DNA of 64,000 bases from Geminicoccus harenae (GCF_019800005.1 NZ_JABGCL010000003.1:216393-280392); one strand, 5' to 3'. Positions 34,921 to 44,145 are shown, counted from the stretch's first letter. Numbers and translations: made by a program. The notes: generated by a model from the letters alone, not told the origin.

Positions 34921-35005
34921 GGGCGAACAGTGCCTGGCAGCCGGCGATGCCGAGCGTCGCGGCGAGCAGGGCGAATCCTGCGGCCTTGCGCAAGACCATG
35001 TTCAT
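34910..35005 (-). CDS. Tiny lipoprotein-like peptide, coupled to xpaC
   Basis: A 31-codon frame encoding a basic start (MNMVLRKA), a hydrophobic run (GFALLAATLGIAG) and a Cys in lipobox-like context (GIAGC), leaving a lipidated tail of only about nine residues (CQALFAHAF). All third positions are G/C-rich like real genes here. Its stop overlaps the xpaC ATG by 11 bases, a layout for translational coupling. The ribosome site is weak (GAGGGG, 12 bases away; a second ATG is two codons in). It may be a real mini-lipoprotein, a leader peptide or chance. Confidence 0.42.
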   Translation of the reverse strand: MNMVLRKAAGFALLAATLGIAGCQALFAHAF

Positions 35006-35155
35006 GGACGGCGTCTTCCCCTCGTCGAGCGGTTCCTGGTCCCCAGCAGATGTAGGGAGCGGAACAGTCGTTTGCGAGGGCGGACCTCAAGGCCGCGCCT
35101 GCGCCTTTGCGAGGAAAAGCGCGCCAGCCGACAGGTCGAGGGAGGGGCGGCGGGA

Positions 35156-35230
35156 TGGTGGGCGCTGCAGGGTTCGAACCTGCGACCCCTACCGTGTGAA
35201 GGTAGTGCTCTACCGCTGAGCTAAGCGCCC
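35156..35230 (-). tRNA. tRNA-Val (anticodon CAC)
   Basis: Full cloverleaf on the minus strand: acceptor GGGCGCT (35230-35224) with AGCGCCC (35166-35160), D-arm with GCTCAGCGGTAGAGC, anticodon stem CTACC/GGTAG around loop TTCACAC giving anticodon CAC, and T-arm GCAGG-TTCGAAC-CCTGC. The discriminator A is followed by an encoded CCA (35158-35156). It reads GTG valine codons. Confidence 0.95.
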
Positions 35231-35267
35231 GACGCCGCCCGTCTGGTGCATCGTCGCCCGCCCGGTG

Positions 35268-36002
35268 TCAAGACGCAATGCTGCCGACGGGGCTGCCGGC
35301 AGGGCTGCCGGCGAGACGGCTGCCCGGGCGCAACTGGTCGATTGCGGCCGGCAATTCGTCGAAACGGTCGATCACCAGGTCGGCGCCCAGCTCGCGCGGC
35401 GGGATGGTGGTGTAGCCGAAGCTGACCACGATCACCTTCATGCCGGCCGCGCGCGCGGTGACCACGTCGTTGGTGCTGTCCCCGACGAAGATCGCCTCCT
35501 CGGGTGCCACCCCCAGGGGGCGCAGCGTCGCCAGCGCATGCTCCGGGTCGGGCTTGCGCACCGGCAGGCTGTCGCCGCCCACCACCGCGCCGAAGAAGCC
35601 GGAAAGGCCCAGCGCATCCAGCAGGCCCAGCGTCGGCGCATGGGGCTTGTTGGTGCAGACCCCCATCCGGATGCCGCGGGCCGCGAGATCGGTGAGCACC
35701 GGCACCACGCCCTCATAGGCGAAGCTGTGCCGGCAGGGGTTGGCCGTGTAGCGGGCGAGGAAGTTCTGAAACAGCCGCTCCAGCAGTTCCGGGTCGTCCG
35801 GGTGCCCGGCAGCGTCCAGGGCACGCCGAATCAGGACCCGGGCGCCGTCGCCGATCATGGTGCGCAGCTCGGGCAGGCTCGGCGCCTCGACGCCCAGCTC
35901 CGCGGTCACCTCCACCAACGTGGCATGGAGGTCCGGGGCGGATTCGACCAGCGTGCCGTCCAGGTCGAACAGGATGGCCCGCAGCGGCGGAAACGAGGCC
36001 AA
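35268..36002 (-). CDS. gph: Phosphoglycolate phosphatase, HAD family
   Basis: HAD-type phosphatase (244 aa) that clears 2-phosphoglycolate. Motif I is ILFDLDGTLVES (nucleophile Asp near residue 13), motif II is VCTNKPH, the Lys of motif III lies in RKPDPEHAL, and motif IV is IFVGDSTNDVV. The cap domain (IGDGARVLIRRALDAAG; LFQNFLARYTANPCRHSFAY) fits Gph. A short Ala/Gly/Ser repeat at the C-terminus (SRLAGSPAGSPVGSIAS) is unusual but minor. It is divergent from glmU across 265 bp. Confidence 0.9.
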   Translation of the reverse strand: MASFPPLRAILFDLDGTLVESAPDLHATLVEVTAELGVEAPSLPELRTMIGDGARVLIRRALDAAGHPDDPELLERLFQNFLARYTANPCRHSFAYEGVVPVLTDLAARGIRMGVCTNKPHAPTLGLLDALGLSGFFGAVVGGDSLPVRKPDPEHALATLRPLGVAPEEAIFVGDSTNDVVTARAAGMKVIVVSFGYTTIPPRELGADLVIDRFDELPAAIDQLRPGSRLAGSPAGSPVGSIAS

Positions 36003-36267
36003 GTTCAGTGCTCCAACAAAGGCTGGGACGCGGCGGTGCCGGCAGCGGGTGCCCCGGCACCGGAGGCAGACATCGCCGCAGGAAGCGGTGCCTGCATTGT
36101 CCGGTCAAGCGGACTCGTTACACTCGGGGCCGTTGCGTTCCGCAGCCATACCGGCTTGCTAGGACCGGCTGGTTGGGGCAGGGCGGCAGGGGGGATCGCC
36201 GGCCGGACGGGACTCCGGTCCGGTCTACGGCAGGATCGTTGGCCGCAGGATCGAGAGACGGAGATCG

Positions 36268-37623
36268 ATGACGACAGCGCTGCATGTCCTGATCCTGGCC
36301 GCGGGCAAGGGTACGAGGATGCGGAACGGCCGGCCGAAGGTCCTGCATCCGCTGGCCGGCCGCAGCCTCCTGGAGCATGTGCTGGCGGTGGCGGGCGAGC
36401 TCGACCCGGCACGGGTCGTCCTGGTCCTGGCACCGGGCATGGAGGAGGTCGCGGAGGCAGCGATGCGCTCCGGCCTGCCGCTGTCCGTGGCGATCCAGGA
36501 CCCGCCGCTCGGGACCGGCCATGCCGTGCAGGCCGGCATTGCCGGGCTGCCGGCGACCGGCGAGGTCCTGGTGCTGTATGGCGACACGCCGCTGATCCGG
36601 GCCGAGACCCTGCAAGAGCTGCTGACGGCCAGGCGCGCAGCCGATGCCGCCGTGGCGGTGCTGGGCATGGATCCGCCCGACCGCACCGGCTATGGCCGGT
36701 TCCGCCAGGAGGACGGGCGGCTGCTGGCGATCGTGGAGGAGCGCCATGCCGACCCGGAGCTGCGGCGCTCGGGCCTGTGCAATGCCGGAGTGATGGCGAT
36801 GGATGCCGCGCGGCTGCCCGAGCTGCTGGCGGCGGTGCCGCACCGTCCGGACAAGAACGAGTATTATCTCACCGACATCGTGGAGCTGGCGCGCGAGCGC
36901 GGCTGGGCCTGCGTGGCGGTCGGAGGGCCCTGGCAGGACGGGGTGGGCGTCAACAGCCAGCGGCAGCTCGCCGACGCCTACGGGCTGTTCCAGGAGCGGC
37001 AGCGCGAGCGGCTCCTGGAACTGGGCGTGATCATGCCGGTGCCGGACAGCGTCCATTTCTCGGCGGACAGCGAGGTGGCACCCGGTGCCATGATCGAGCC
37101 CTACGTGATGATCGGGCCAAAGGTGCGGATCGAGGCCGGCGCCAGGGTCCACGCGTTCTCCCATCTGGCGGGCTGCACGATCGGGGCCGATGCCGAGATC
37201 GGCCCGTTCGCCAGGGTCCGGCCGGGCAGCCGGATCGGCAAGGGCGCCAAGGTCGGCAACTTCGTCGAGACCAAGAACGCGCAGCTGGGCGCCGGCGCCA
37301 GGGTCAGCCATCTGAGCTATGTCGGCGACGCGGAGGTGGGGGAGGCCGCCAATCTCGGGGCCGGCACCATCACCTGCAACTATGACGGGTTCGGCAAGCA
37401 TCGCACCGCCATCGGGGCCGGCGCGTTCATCGGCTCCAACACGGCACTGGTGGCGCCGGTCCAGGTGGGGGCCGGCGCACTGGTGGGGGCTGGCAGCGTG
37501 ATCACCAGGGACGTTCCGGACGATGCGCTGGCCGTCACCCGGCCGGAGCAGATCGTGCGCGAGGGCCATGCGGCGACGCTGCGCAGCCGGTACCGGGCGC
37601 GCAAGCCGGGAGCCAAGTCGTGA
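36268..37623 (+). CDS. glmU: Bifunctional UDP-N-acetylglucosamine pyrophosphorylase / glucosamine-1-phosphate N-acetyltransferase
   Basis: Essential cytoplasmic enzyme (451 aa) that acetylates GlcN-1-P and uridylylates it to UDP-GlcNAc for peptidoglycan and LPS. The N-terminal domain has LILAAGKGTRM and KVLHPLAGRSLLEH; the YGDTPLI strand and NAGVMAMDA follow. From about residue 250 comes the left-handed beta-helix with hexapeptide repeats (GAMIEPYVMIGPKVRIEAGA; IGPFARVRPGSRIGKGAKVG; FVETKNAQLGAG; GAGTITCNYDGFGKHRT). ATG 36268 has GGAG upstream. The next gene starts in its stop codon. Confidence 0.97.
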   Translation: MTTALHVLILAAGKGTRMRNGRPKVLHPLAGRSLLEHVLAVAGELDPARVVLVLAPGMEEVAEAAMRSGLPLSVAIQDPPLGTGHAVQAGIAGLPATGEVLVLYGDTPLIRAETLQELLTARRAADAAVAVLGMDPPDRTGYGRFRQEDGRLLAIVEERHADPELRRSGLCNAGVMAMDAARLPELLAAVPHRPDKNEYYLTDIVELARERGWACVAVGGPWQDGVGVNSQRQLADAYGLFQERQRERLLELGVIMPVPDSVHFSADSEVAPGAMIEPYVMIGPKVRIEAGARVHAFSHLAGCTIGADAEIGPFARVRPGSRIGKGAKVGNFVETKNAQLGAGARVSHLSYVGDAEVGEAANLGAGTITCNYDGFGKHRTAIGAGAFIGSNTALVAPVQVGAGALVGAGSVITRDVPDDALAVTRPEQIVREGHAATLRSRYRARKPGAKS

Positions 37624-38792
37624 CGGCCGGCCGCAGCCCCCGGGGCGCTCCGGGCCGCGCGGGCTGGCGGTGGCGGCGCCATCTGGCGGGCATGGTCGTG
37701 GCCGGCTGCCTGACGGTGACCGGCACGGCCGGCGCGCAACTGCCCGACGATCTCCGGCAGGGCTACGAGTTCTACCGGTCCGGCGCGTTCGCCGAGGCGG
37801 CGGCCGCGTTCGGCCGGGCGATCGAGGCAGGCGGGCTGGACCCGGAGGCGCTGGCGGTGACGCTCAACAATCGCGGCGTCGCCTACTCGCAGCTCGGCGA
37901 CTACGATGCGGCGATCGCCGACTATCTCCAGGCGCAGAAGCTCAAGGCCGACGACCCGACCACGATCCGCAACCTCCGCTACGCCTATCTCACGCGCGGG
38001 CTGGCCAGCGCCCAGTCGGGCAACCGGAATGCCGCGCTGGCCGACTACGACCAGGCGCTCGCGATCGACCCGAGCTATCTGGAAGCCTTGCAGTATCGGG
38101 GTGCCCTGCGGATCGAGCTGGGCATGGTCGAGGAAGCGGCGCGGGATTTCCGCCAGGTGCTGGCGCTGGAGCCCGGCAATGCTGCGGCCACCGCAGCGCT
38201 CGCCACGCTGGCGGAGCAGGCGGAAGGTGCCCCGCCCGCCGGGGCTGCAGGCGAGCCCGGTGCGGTGGCCGGGGTAGCGCCGGACGTTTCGCCTGTCGGC
38301 CCGGACCCGGATGACCCGGATGGGATGGCGGCGGCGGTCGAGCGCAGCAGGAGCGCGGAGGAGCGGGCGCAGGACTCGCTCGACGAGGCGCTGCGGGCCG
38401 CCCGCGAGGCCGAGCCGACCGCCGGGCCGGAGCAGGATCCGGCCGGGCAGGGGGATGAGGCGCAAGGGGACGCCGCGCAGGAGGAAGCGCCGGTGCCCGG
38501 GCAGGCGGAGCGTCCGGTGGCGCGGCAGGATGCGCCGGCCGAGCCGGAGCCGGCACCGCCTGCAACCGGACCGGCCACGGCCGAGGCCGCCGAGGCTGGT
38601 GGACGCTATCGGATCAGCACCGCGGTGAACATGCGCGGGGGGCCGGACAATTCGTTCGACGTGGTGGGCGTGCTGCCCGAAGGCGTGCTGGTCCAGACCG
38701 ATCGGGAGCAGCTCGGCTGGCACCGCATCCCCGCCGCGGACGGCCGGCCGACCGGCTGGGTGTATCGCCGTTTCCTCATTCCTGCAGAATAA
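37620..38792 (+). CDS. TPR-repeat and SH3-domain exported protein
   Basis: A 390-aa protein starting at GTG 37620, overlapping the glmU stop (GTGA). A basic start and hydrophobic segment (LAGMVVAGCLTVTGTAGAQ, about residues 22-40) suggest a signal peptide. Residues about 45-200 hold tetratricopeptide-type repeats (FAEAAAAFGRAIEAGGLDP; LGDYDAAIADYLQAQKLKA; GNRNAALADYDQALAIDPSY; GMVEEAARDFRQVLALEPGN), followed by an Ala/Glu/Pro-rich linker. Residues about 330-385 form a bacterial SH3 domain (STAVNMRGGPDNSFDVVGVL; LGWHRIPAADG), which binds peptidoglycan. A role in wall assembly fits the glmU and dacA neighbours. Confidence 0.85.
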   Translation: MTAGRSPRGAPGRAGWRWRRHLAGMVVAGCLTVTGTAGAQLPDDLRQGYEFYRSGAFAEAAAAFGRAIEAGGLDPEALAVTLNNRGVAYSQLGDYDAAIADYLQAQKLKADDPTTIRNLRYAYLTRGLASAQSGNRNAALADYDQALAIDPSYLEALQYRGALRIELGMVEEAARDFRQVLALEPGNAAATAALATLAEQAEGAPPAGAAGEPGAVAGVAPDVSPVGPDPDDPDGMAAAVERSRSAEERAQDSLDEALRAAREAEPTAGPEQDPAGQGDEAQGDAAQEEAPVPGQAERPVARQDAPAEPEPAPPATGPATAEAAEAGGRYRISTAVNMRGGPDNSFDVVGVLPEGVLVQTDREQLGWHRIPAADGRPTGWVYRRFLIPAE

Positions 38793-38958
38793 TGCGCGAG
38801 CGATTATTCCGGCATTGATTTCTACCTCTGGTCGTGGGTAATCGTGGCTGAGGTACGGTGTGATGCGCACATCGCAAGTGACCGGAACGACTGGCTGAGT
38901 CGCGCTCCGCGGGCTCGGCCGGATCGGGTCGGTGCGGCGCGCTCAGGTGGACGTCGGC

Positions 38959-40254
38959 ATGGCTAGCTCAACCGGTTCGAGACGTGTTCTGGCGGCCTTC
39001 TGCCTGGCCCTGACCCTGGGGCTCTGTCAGTTGCTGGCCGCAGGAGCCGTGGCGAAGGGCGCGCTGGTGCCGCGCTATGCCGCCGTGGTGGTCGATCATG
39101 CCAGCGGCGAGGTGCTGCTCGGCGAGGATGCGACCGGGCTGCGCCATCCGGCCTCGCTGACCAAGATGATGACGGTCTACCTGGCCTTCGAGGCGGTGCG
39201 TGCCGGCAAGGTCACGCTGGACACCAGGCTGCCGATCTCTGCCCGCGCCGCGTCCCGCCCGCCATCGAAGCTCGGGCTGCGCTCCGGCAAGTCGATCACG
39301 CTCGACGACGCGATCATGGCGCTCCTGACCAAGTCGGCCAACGACGCGGCCAGCGTGGTGGCCGAGGGGCTGGCCGGCAGCGAGGAGGCGTTCGCCGAGC
39401 AGATGACCAAGAAGGCCCGCCAGCTCGGCATGAAGAAGACCCGGTTCAAGAACGCCTCGGGCCTGCCGAACCCGGAGCAGGTGACCACCGCGATCGAGAT
39501 GGCCATGCTGGCCAGCCGGCTGATCGACGACTTCCCCGAATACTACCCCTACTTCTCCCGTGCCGAGTTCAGCTATGCCGGCCGGACGATCCGCAACCAC
39601 AACTGGCTGCTCGGCCGCTATCCGGGCACGGACGGCCTGAAGACCGGCTATATCAGTGCGTCCGGCTACAACCTCGTCGCCTCCTCGGTCCGCGGCGGGC
39701 GGCGGCTGATCGCCGTGGTGCTGGGCGGCAAGACGGCGCGGGCCCGCGACCGGCAGACCATGCGGCTGCTGGACGACGGCTTCGCCTCGGTCCAGATCGC
39801 CCGGGCGATGCCGCTGCTCGGCACCGCGTCGGCGAACACCGCCGTGGCCGCGGCCGGCCCAGTGCGGACGCCAGCCGCGCAGGGCGACGGCGTGGACCTC
39901 GCCGCCGCGCGCGACCAGGGCGATTCGGAAGGCGGGGCGCTGGCACCGCCGCCGGCCGCCAAGCCCGTGGTGGTCGCTGCGGTGGCACCGCAGTCGCCGG
40001 CCGCGGGTCACCGCCACCGCTACTCGGTACAGGTCGGCGGCTTCTCCTCGGAGAAGGCCGCCCACCGTCAGGTCCAGCGCGTAGTCGGCGAGATGGCCAA
40101 GAAGCTGCGCGGCAAGCCCACCGTCCTCGCCTCGACCAGCAAGGGCAAGAAGATCTATCTCGCCCGGCTGGTCGGCTACGACCAGAGCAAGGCCGAGAGC
40201 GCCTGCAAGGCGATCAAGCGCCAGGGCCACGACTGCCTGGTGGTGCGCTCCTGA
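38959..40254 (+). CDS. D-alanyl-D-alanine carboxypeptidase (S11) with C-terminal SPOR domain
   Basis: Exported penicillin-binding protein of the DacA group (431 aa). It has a signal peptide (to about residue 30, LAAGAVAKGA), then the S11 triad: SLTK (nucleophile S66), SAN near 120 (LLTKSANDAASVVAEG) and KTG (GTDGLKTGYISASGYN near 225). After a Pro/Ala linker, a SPOR domain (about 350-430; HRYSVQVGGFSSEKAAHRQV, and AESACKAIKRQGHDCLVVRS at the end) targets denuded septal glycan. ATG 38959 has AGGTGG upstream. Family length without SPOR is about 300-380 aa, so the C-terminal extension is the notable part. Confidence 0.95.
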   Translation: MASSTGSRRVLAAFCLALTLGLCQLLAAGAVAKGALVPRYAAVVVDHASGEVLLGEDATGLRHPASLTKMMTVYLAFEAVRAGKVTLDTRLPISARAASRPPSKLGLRSGKSITLDDAIMALLTKSANDAASVVAEGLAGSEEAFAEQMTKKARQLGMKKTRFKNASGLPNPEQVTTAIEMAMLASRLIDDFPEYYPYFSRAEFSYAGRTIRNHNWLLGRYPGTDGLKTGYISASGYNLVASSVRGGRRLIAVVLGGKTARARDRQTMRLLDDGFASVQIARAMPLLGTASANTAVAAAGPVRTPAAQGDGVDLAAARDQGDSEGGALAPPPAAKPVVVAAVAPQSPAAGHRHRYSVQVGGFSSEKAAHRQVQRVVGEMAKKLRGKPTVLASTSKGKKIYLARLVGYDQSKAESACKAIKRQGHDCLVVRS

Positions 40255-41011
40255 GCGGCCGCAGCCCAGTCTACAGGGCGTAGCCGGAGCATTCGGCAGA
40301 CGGGGCGGAGCGGCCGCTGCTTCGATCACGGCAAGGGGTGCCGTCAGGGCAGGGCTCGTCGACGCCGCGCCGCTCAGCCCGCCACAGAGCGATGGCAGCG
40401 GCCAACTCCTCAAGTTGACCCAGGAGGCGCGCACCGCGCCGCGGCCCATGTGAATTCAGGCAGAGCCAGTGGCTGGAAGGGTGCCACCAGGCCGCGGGGG
40501 CTGGCTGCCTCCAGGGCAGCGATTGGTAGTCCCCCAGGCATGGCTGGTGCAGTTGCGGCAGGCCATGATGTCTGAGGCCTGCGCCAGGATCGCGAGCCAT
40601 TACCACGTGCCACCCGCTTCAGGGGGATGGATGGCCGCAGATGCGGGCAGGCTTGGTCAGGAGTCTGAGGGCAGGAGGCCGCTCCAGGCCACAGGATGCG
40701 GCGTCTCGGGCGGTTCGGTAGGGCAGAATTCATCGCCGGCATCTTCGTCGGCGCAGATCAGCAGTTCGCCCACCAACCGTCGTGCACCCATGGCAGTCGG
40801 CAGAGCGGATGGACCGTCCTTTGCCCGGGCCGACCTTGGGTCGATGGCCCGGGGGAGAGCAGAGTTTTCCTGTGGTCCAGGTAAAGGAATGGGTCACTTT
40901 CCATCAGGTTGCATAGGAGCGGGTTACCGCTGAGGCGGTCATTGCCGGTCTTCGGCTAGGGTTCAGCTGCGAAGCTGCACCTGGGCAGGGGAGAAGAGGA
41001 CCGGCGGCAGG
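40255..41011. other. 757-bp stretch with no intact gene
   Basis: Between dacA and the transposase remnant. Several short open frames exist on both strands without ribosome sites or recognisable domains. Base composition is slightly lower in GC than in the coding flanks. Part of a mobile-element graveyard that extends to 42500. Confidence 0.45.
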
Positions 41012-41992
41012 ATGGTCCTGGTCGAGCTGGTTGCGAAGGAAGGGGACGACCGACCTCGTCTTCGCGTGGTTGGCCTTGGCTGCCAATCGCATGATGGGCT
41101 CCGAGGTTGAGGCTCGGGCGGGTGCGCCAGTCGGCGTCCATAGCCCGGCCCGGCTCACCCGCCGCAATGGCGATCGTGAGAGGGCTGGGAGGCACGGGCC
41201 GGGCGGATCACCCGATGATCAGGAGGCCATCGCGGAGAGGGCTACTTGCACGGGATCTCGACGCAGACGGTCGACGATCTCGTCGAGGCAATGGGAGGCA
41301 CCGGCATCTCCAAGCATGCCCTCGGCCGGACGAAGCCTGACCCGGGGAAGCCAAGTCAGTCGGCTGTGCAAAGAAATCGATGCGGCCTACCCGAAGGTCT
41401 GCCCAGCCGGCTGGATCGTGTCTCTCGCCGTGATAGTCGCCGTAAGTTGCCCGGCGTCGCCATCGGCGCATCAAGAGCCGAGCCGTTCTAGAAGGCCTTC
41501 CTGTGCTCCTTGGCCAACTGTGGTCTGCGCGGCGTGGAGTTCGCTGTCTCCGGTCACCCCAAGGAATGCGGCGGACACAGCGAAGGTGTTCAGCGCCACC
41601 TACGATAGGTGCCGCGTGCACTAGCTCAGGAATGCGCTGGCCCATGTGCCGCCCAAGCTGCACCTGCTGACAATCGCCATGCTGAAGACAATCTTTGCCC
41701 AGAGCACTGCCGAGGCCGCCCACGCGCAGTGGCGGCAGGCGACCGACGGGCTGAGCGAGCTTTTGTCAGGCTACCGATGACCCGTGCGAGAACGTGCTCA
41801 CCCGCATGACCTTCCCGTGCGAGCACTGGCCGCGGATGGAATCCACGAACCCGCTCGAACGTCTCGATAGTCAGATCAAGCGGCGGGCTGATTTTGTCAC
41901 GATCTTCCCCAACGACCGCTCGTCGTCCGGCTGGTTGGGCGTTGATGTGGGAGTAGTGCGATGAGAGGGCTGTCCACCGACATGGTTTGAGC
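41012..41992 (+). pseudogene. Decayed IS256-family (mutator-type) transposase
   Basis: Fragments in changing frames line up in IS256 order: LVELVAKEGDD (41012), EVEARAGAPVGVHSPARLTR then RNGDRERAG (about 41104-41180), YLHGISTQTVDDLVEAMGGT then GISK (about 41246-41320), SQVSRLCKEIDAAYP (about 41354), and near the end HWPRMESTNPLERLDSQIKR followed by RADFVTIFPND (about 41825-41915), then DERAVHR just before the stop. There are at least four frame changes, internal deletions and an in-frame stop, so it is inactive. The length of about 980 bp compares with about 1.2 kb for an intact gene. No terminal inverted repeats were recognised. Confidence 0.75.
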
Positions 41993-42505
41993 CGGGATCA
42001 GTCGCAGCATTTGAGCGCTGGTTCCGTCCTCAGGTTGCCCGGCGTGGCCGCCTGGTTACCTTCGGGAATCAGGCACTCCTGCACCAAGGCCGGAGACACG
42101 GCCGGGAATGCCAGCCGTCGCCGCGTCCAGGTGTTGCCTGGACAGGCAGGCGGCCAGCCCGCCCCGGGTCGGCTTCACCTGTCCAGACGATTATCTCGGC
42201 TGTCTGGTCATGGTCCAAACCCGGCGACTCGATCGGTCGCGGTCAGCCCCTTGCCGATCATGATGGTGGCAGGACGCAGGTCCTGCCTGAAGATCCGGCG
42301 CGCGATCGCTGCCTGACAGGACGGCACCGCACTGCTGGACGCACCGGCATCGAGACACCGCCTAGGGAGCTGCCAGCTCCGGTCGGCACTCGGCCTGACA
42401 TCATTCCTGAGTCGGCTGACCATGAGCACCTGCACATCGAGAGCAGGAAGCGCTCATGACGCGTCGTCCGAACGCGGATCAGGCGCGGCCGTCGGCGCCG
42501 GCGGT
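41993..42505. other. 513-bp gap after the transposase remnant
   Basis: No supported gene, repeat or hairpin terminator. The sequence probably belongs to the same decayed element or its insertion site. Confidence 0.4.
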
Positions 42506-42763
42506 TCAGTTGGGCCGGCTGATGGTCTCCGCGACATGGCGCCAGCGATGGCCGCTCAAGGCGGCGGCGATGGCGGGGCGGAGCTCCGGGCCCTGGTCGG
42601 TCAGCTTCTTGAGCAGCTGGCCGACCTCCTCTTCCTCGATCCGGTCGATCGGATCGCGCTGGTCGAGCTGGCTGCGTACCAGCGAAGTCTTGTCGGCCGC
42701 ATAGGGCCACTCGTGGCGGAGGTGATGCAATACGGATGGTTTACGGTTCATGCTCATGAACAT
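42506..42763 (-). CDS. Hypothetical small protein, possibly a gene remnant
   Basis: An 85-codon frame with G/C-rich third positions. The product is helical and acidic (SQLDQRDPIDRIEEEEVGQL then LKKLTDQGPELRPAIAAALS), starting MFMSMNRKPS. Three ATG codons are in frame within the first five residues and no clear ribosome site is visible. No domain is recognised. It lies between the transposase remnant and the divergent ABC transporter operon. An antisense frame is also open over the same stretch, so the coding strand is not certain. Confidence 0.35.
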   Translation of the reverse strand: MFMSMNRKPSVLHHLRHEWPYAADKTSLVRSQLDQRDPIDRIEEEEVGQLLKKLTDQGPELRPAIAAALSGHRWRHVAETISRPN

Positions 42764-42941
42764 GGTCTTAGCAGGCTAGTGTTACAAGATCGTTAAAGAG
42801 AGAAGGCCGGAACATGACCGGTGGAGCCGGGGCAAGCTCGGCCTTGGTGAGACGCAACAGCACGAGTATAGCCCAGCCTGCGGTTCCTGGTGAGCAGGAT
42901 CGGCGCGAGACAACCGAGAATCATTCTTGAGGAGCTATATC

Positions 42942-44138
42942 GTGCGTCCCAACCTCCTGACGCGGCGTGGAGTTCTGCTGGGCACGGCCGGTGTCGCGCT
43001 CGCGGCGCACTGCGGCGCGCCGGCGGTGGCCCGCTCGGAGCCTTTGCGCATCGGCCTGCTCACCTCCCTGTCCGGTCCCTTCACCTCGCTGGGCGAGAGC
43101 ATGCGCGCCGGGCTGGAGCTGCTGATCGCGGATGCGGGCGGCCAGATGGGCGGGCGGCCGGTCGAGCTCCTGGTCGAGGACGACGGCGGCAAGCCCGAGG
43201 AAGGGCTGCGCAAGGTCCGCAAGCTGATCGCCCAGGATGGGATCGACGTGCTGGGCGGGGTGATCAGCGCCGGCGTGGCGCTCGCGATCCGCGACGTCGT
43301 CACCGAGGCGGGGCTGCCGACCTTCATCAGCAACGCCTCGGCCAACGCGCTGGCCCGCGAGGCTGCGAGCCCGCTCGTGTTCCGGCCGACCAAGACCAGC
43401 TGGATGCTCGGGCATACCGGCGCACTCTGGACCTTCCAGAACATCGCCAAGGACGGCGGGCTCACCGTGGGCGCCGACTATGCCGCCGGCCGCGAATATA
43501 TCGGCGATTTCGTCCAGACCTTCCAGGAGCAGGGCGGCAGCGTCGGGACCCAGCTCTGGACGCCGCTCGGCACCACCGACTTCTCGCCGATCCTGACCAC
43601 GATCGCCGCCGAGCAGCCGAGCTTCGTGTACGCCTTCTTCGCTGGTGCGGACGCGGTGCGCTTCCTGCAGCAGATGCAGGAATACCAGCTCCAGGACCTG
43701 GTGAAGCTGATCGGCCCAGGCGCCCTGTTCGACCAGGAGGACGTGGTGCCGGCGGCCGGCTCGGCGGCACTCGGCGGGATCAACACTTTCCAGCAGTCGC
43801 CGACCGCACCTGCGGCCCATGGCTTCGTCGAGGCGTACCGTGCCGCACGCGGCCGGCTGCCGGGCGAGGCCAGCACGGCCGGCTACGTCACCGGCCAAGT
43901 GATCCGGGCCGGGCTGGAGGCGGTGGCGGGCGACCCGTCCGACCGGGAGCGCTTCCGCCAGGCCCTGCTGGAGCAGCCGATCGAGACGGTGATCGGGCCG
44001 ATGCGCTTCGACCCGCGCAACAACCAGGCGGTGCTCGACATCTATGTGAACGAGCTGGTGGCGGGGCCGGACGGGCAGCCGCTGAACACGGTGGTCCACA
44101 CCTATGCCGGCGTGCAGGACCCGGGGCCGGCGGGCTGA
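42942..44138 (+). CDS. livK: Branched-chain amino acid-type ABC transporter substrate-binding protein
   Basis: Periplasmic type I binding protein (398 aa). The N-terminus has a twin-arginine-like motif and hydrophobic stretch (TRRGVLLGTAGVALAAH), followed by RIGLLTSLSGPFTSLGESMR, VGGVISAGVA-type nucleotide (DVLGGVISAGVALAIRDVV), FQNIAKDGGLTVGADYA, VYAFFAGADAVRFLQQMQEY and GPMRFDPRNNQAVLDIYV. I chose GTG 42942 because AGGAG lies seven bases upstream; TTG 42927 would overlap that site. First gene of a complete livKHMGF set. Actual ligand (branched-chain amino acid, urea, aromatic acid or other) is not resolved. Confidence 0.88.
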   Translation: MRPNLLTRRGVLLGTAGVALAAHCGAPAVARSEPLRIGLLTSLSGPFTSLGESMRAGLELLIADAGGQMGGRPVELLVEDDGGKPEEGLRKVRKLIAQDGIDVLGGVISAGVALAIRDVVTEAGLPTFISNASANALAREAASPLVFRPTKTSWMLGHTGALWTFQNIAKDGGLTVGADYAAGREYIGDFVQTFQEQGGSVGTQLWTPLGTTDFSPILTTIAAEQPSFVYAFFAGADAVRFLQQMQEYQLQDLVKLIGPGALFDQEDVVPAAGSAALGGINTFQQSPTAPAAHGFVEAYRAARGRLPGEASTAGYVTGQVIRAGLEAVAGDPSDRERFRQALLEQPIETVIGPMRFDPRNNQAVLDIYVNELVAGPDGQPLNTVVHTYAGVQDPGPAG

Positions 44139-44145
44139 CGGCCCC

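Noticed and set aside
40252..40320. Repeated GCGGCCGC near the end of dacA
   Set aside because: The 8-mer is its own reverse complement and common at this GC content; no stem with a T-run results.
42422..42796. Plus-strand 124-codon frame opposite the 85-codon minus-strand frame
   Set aside because: Both strands are open; the minus-strand frame has more gene-like third positions and ATG codons, so only that was listed, with low confidence.
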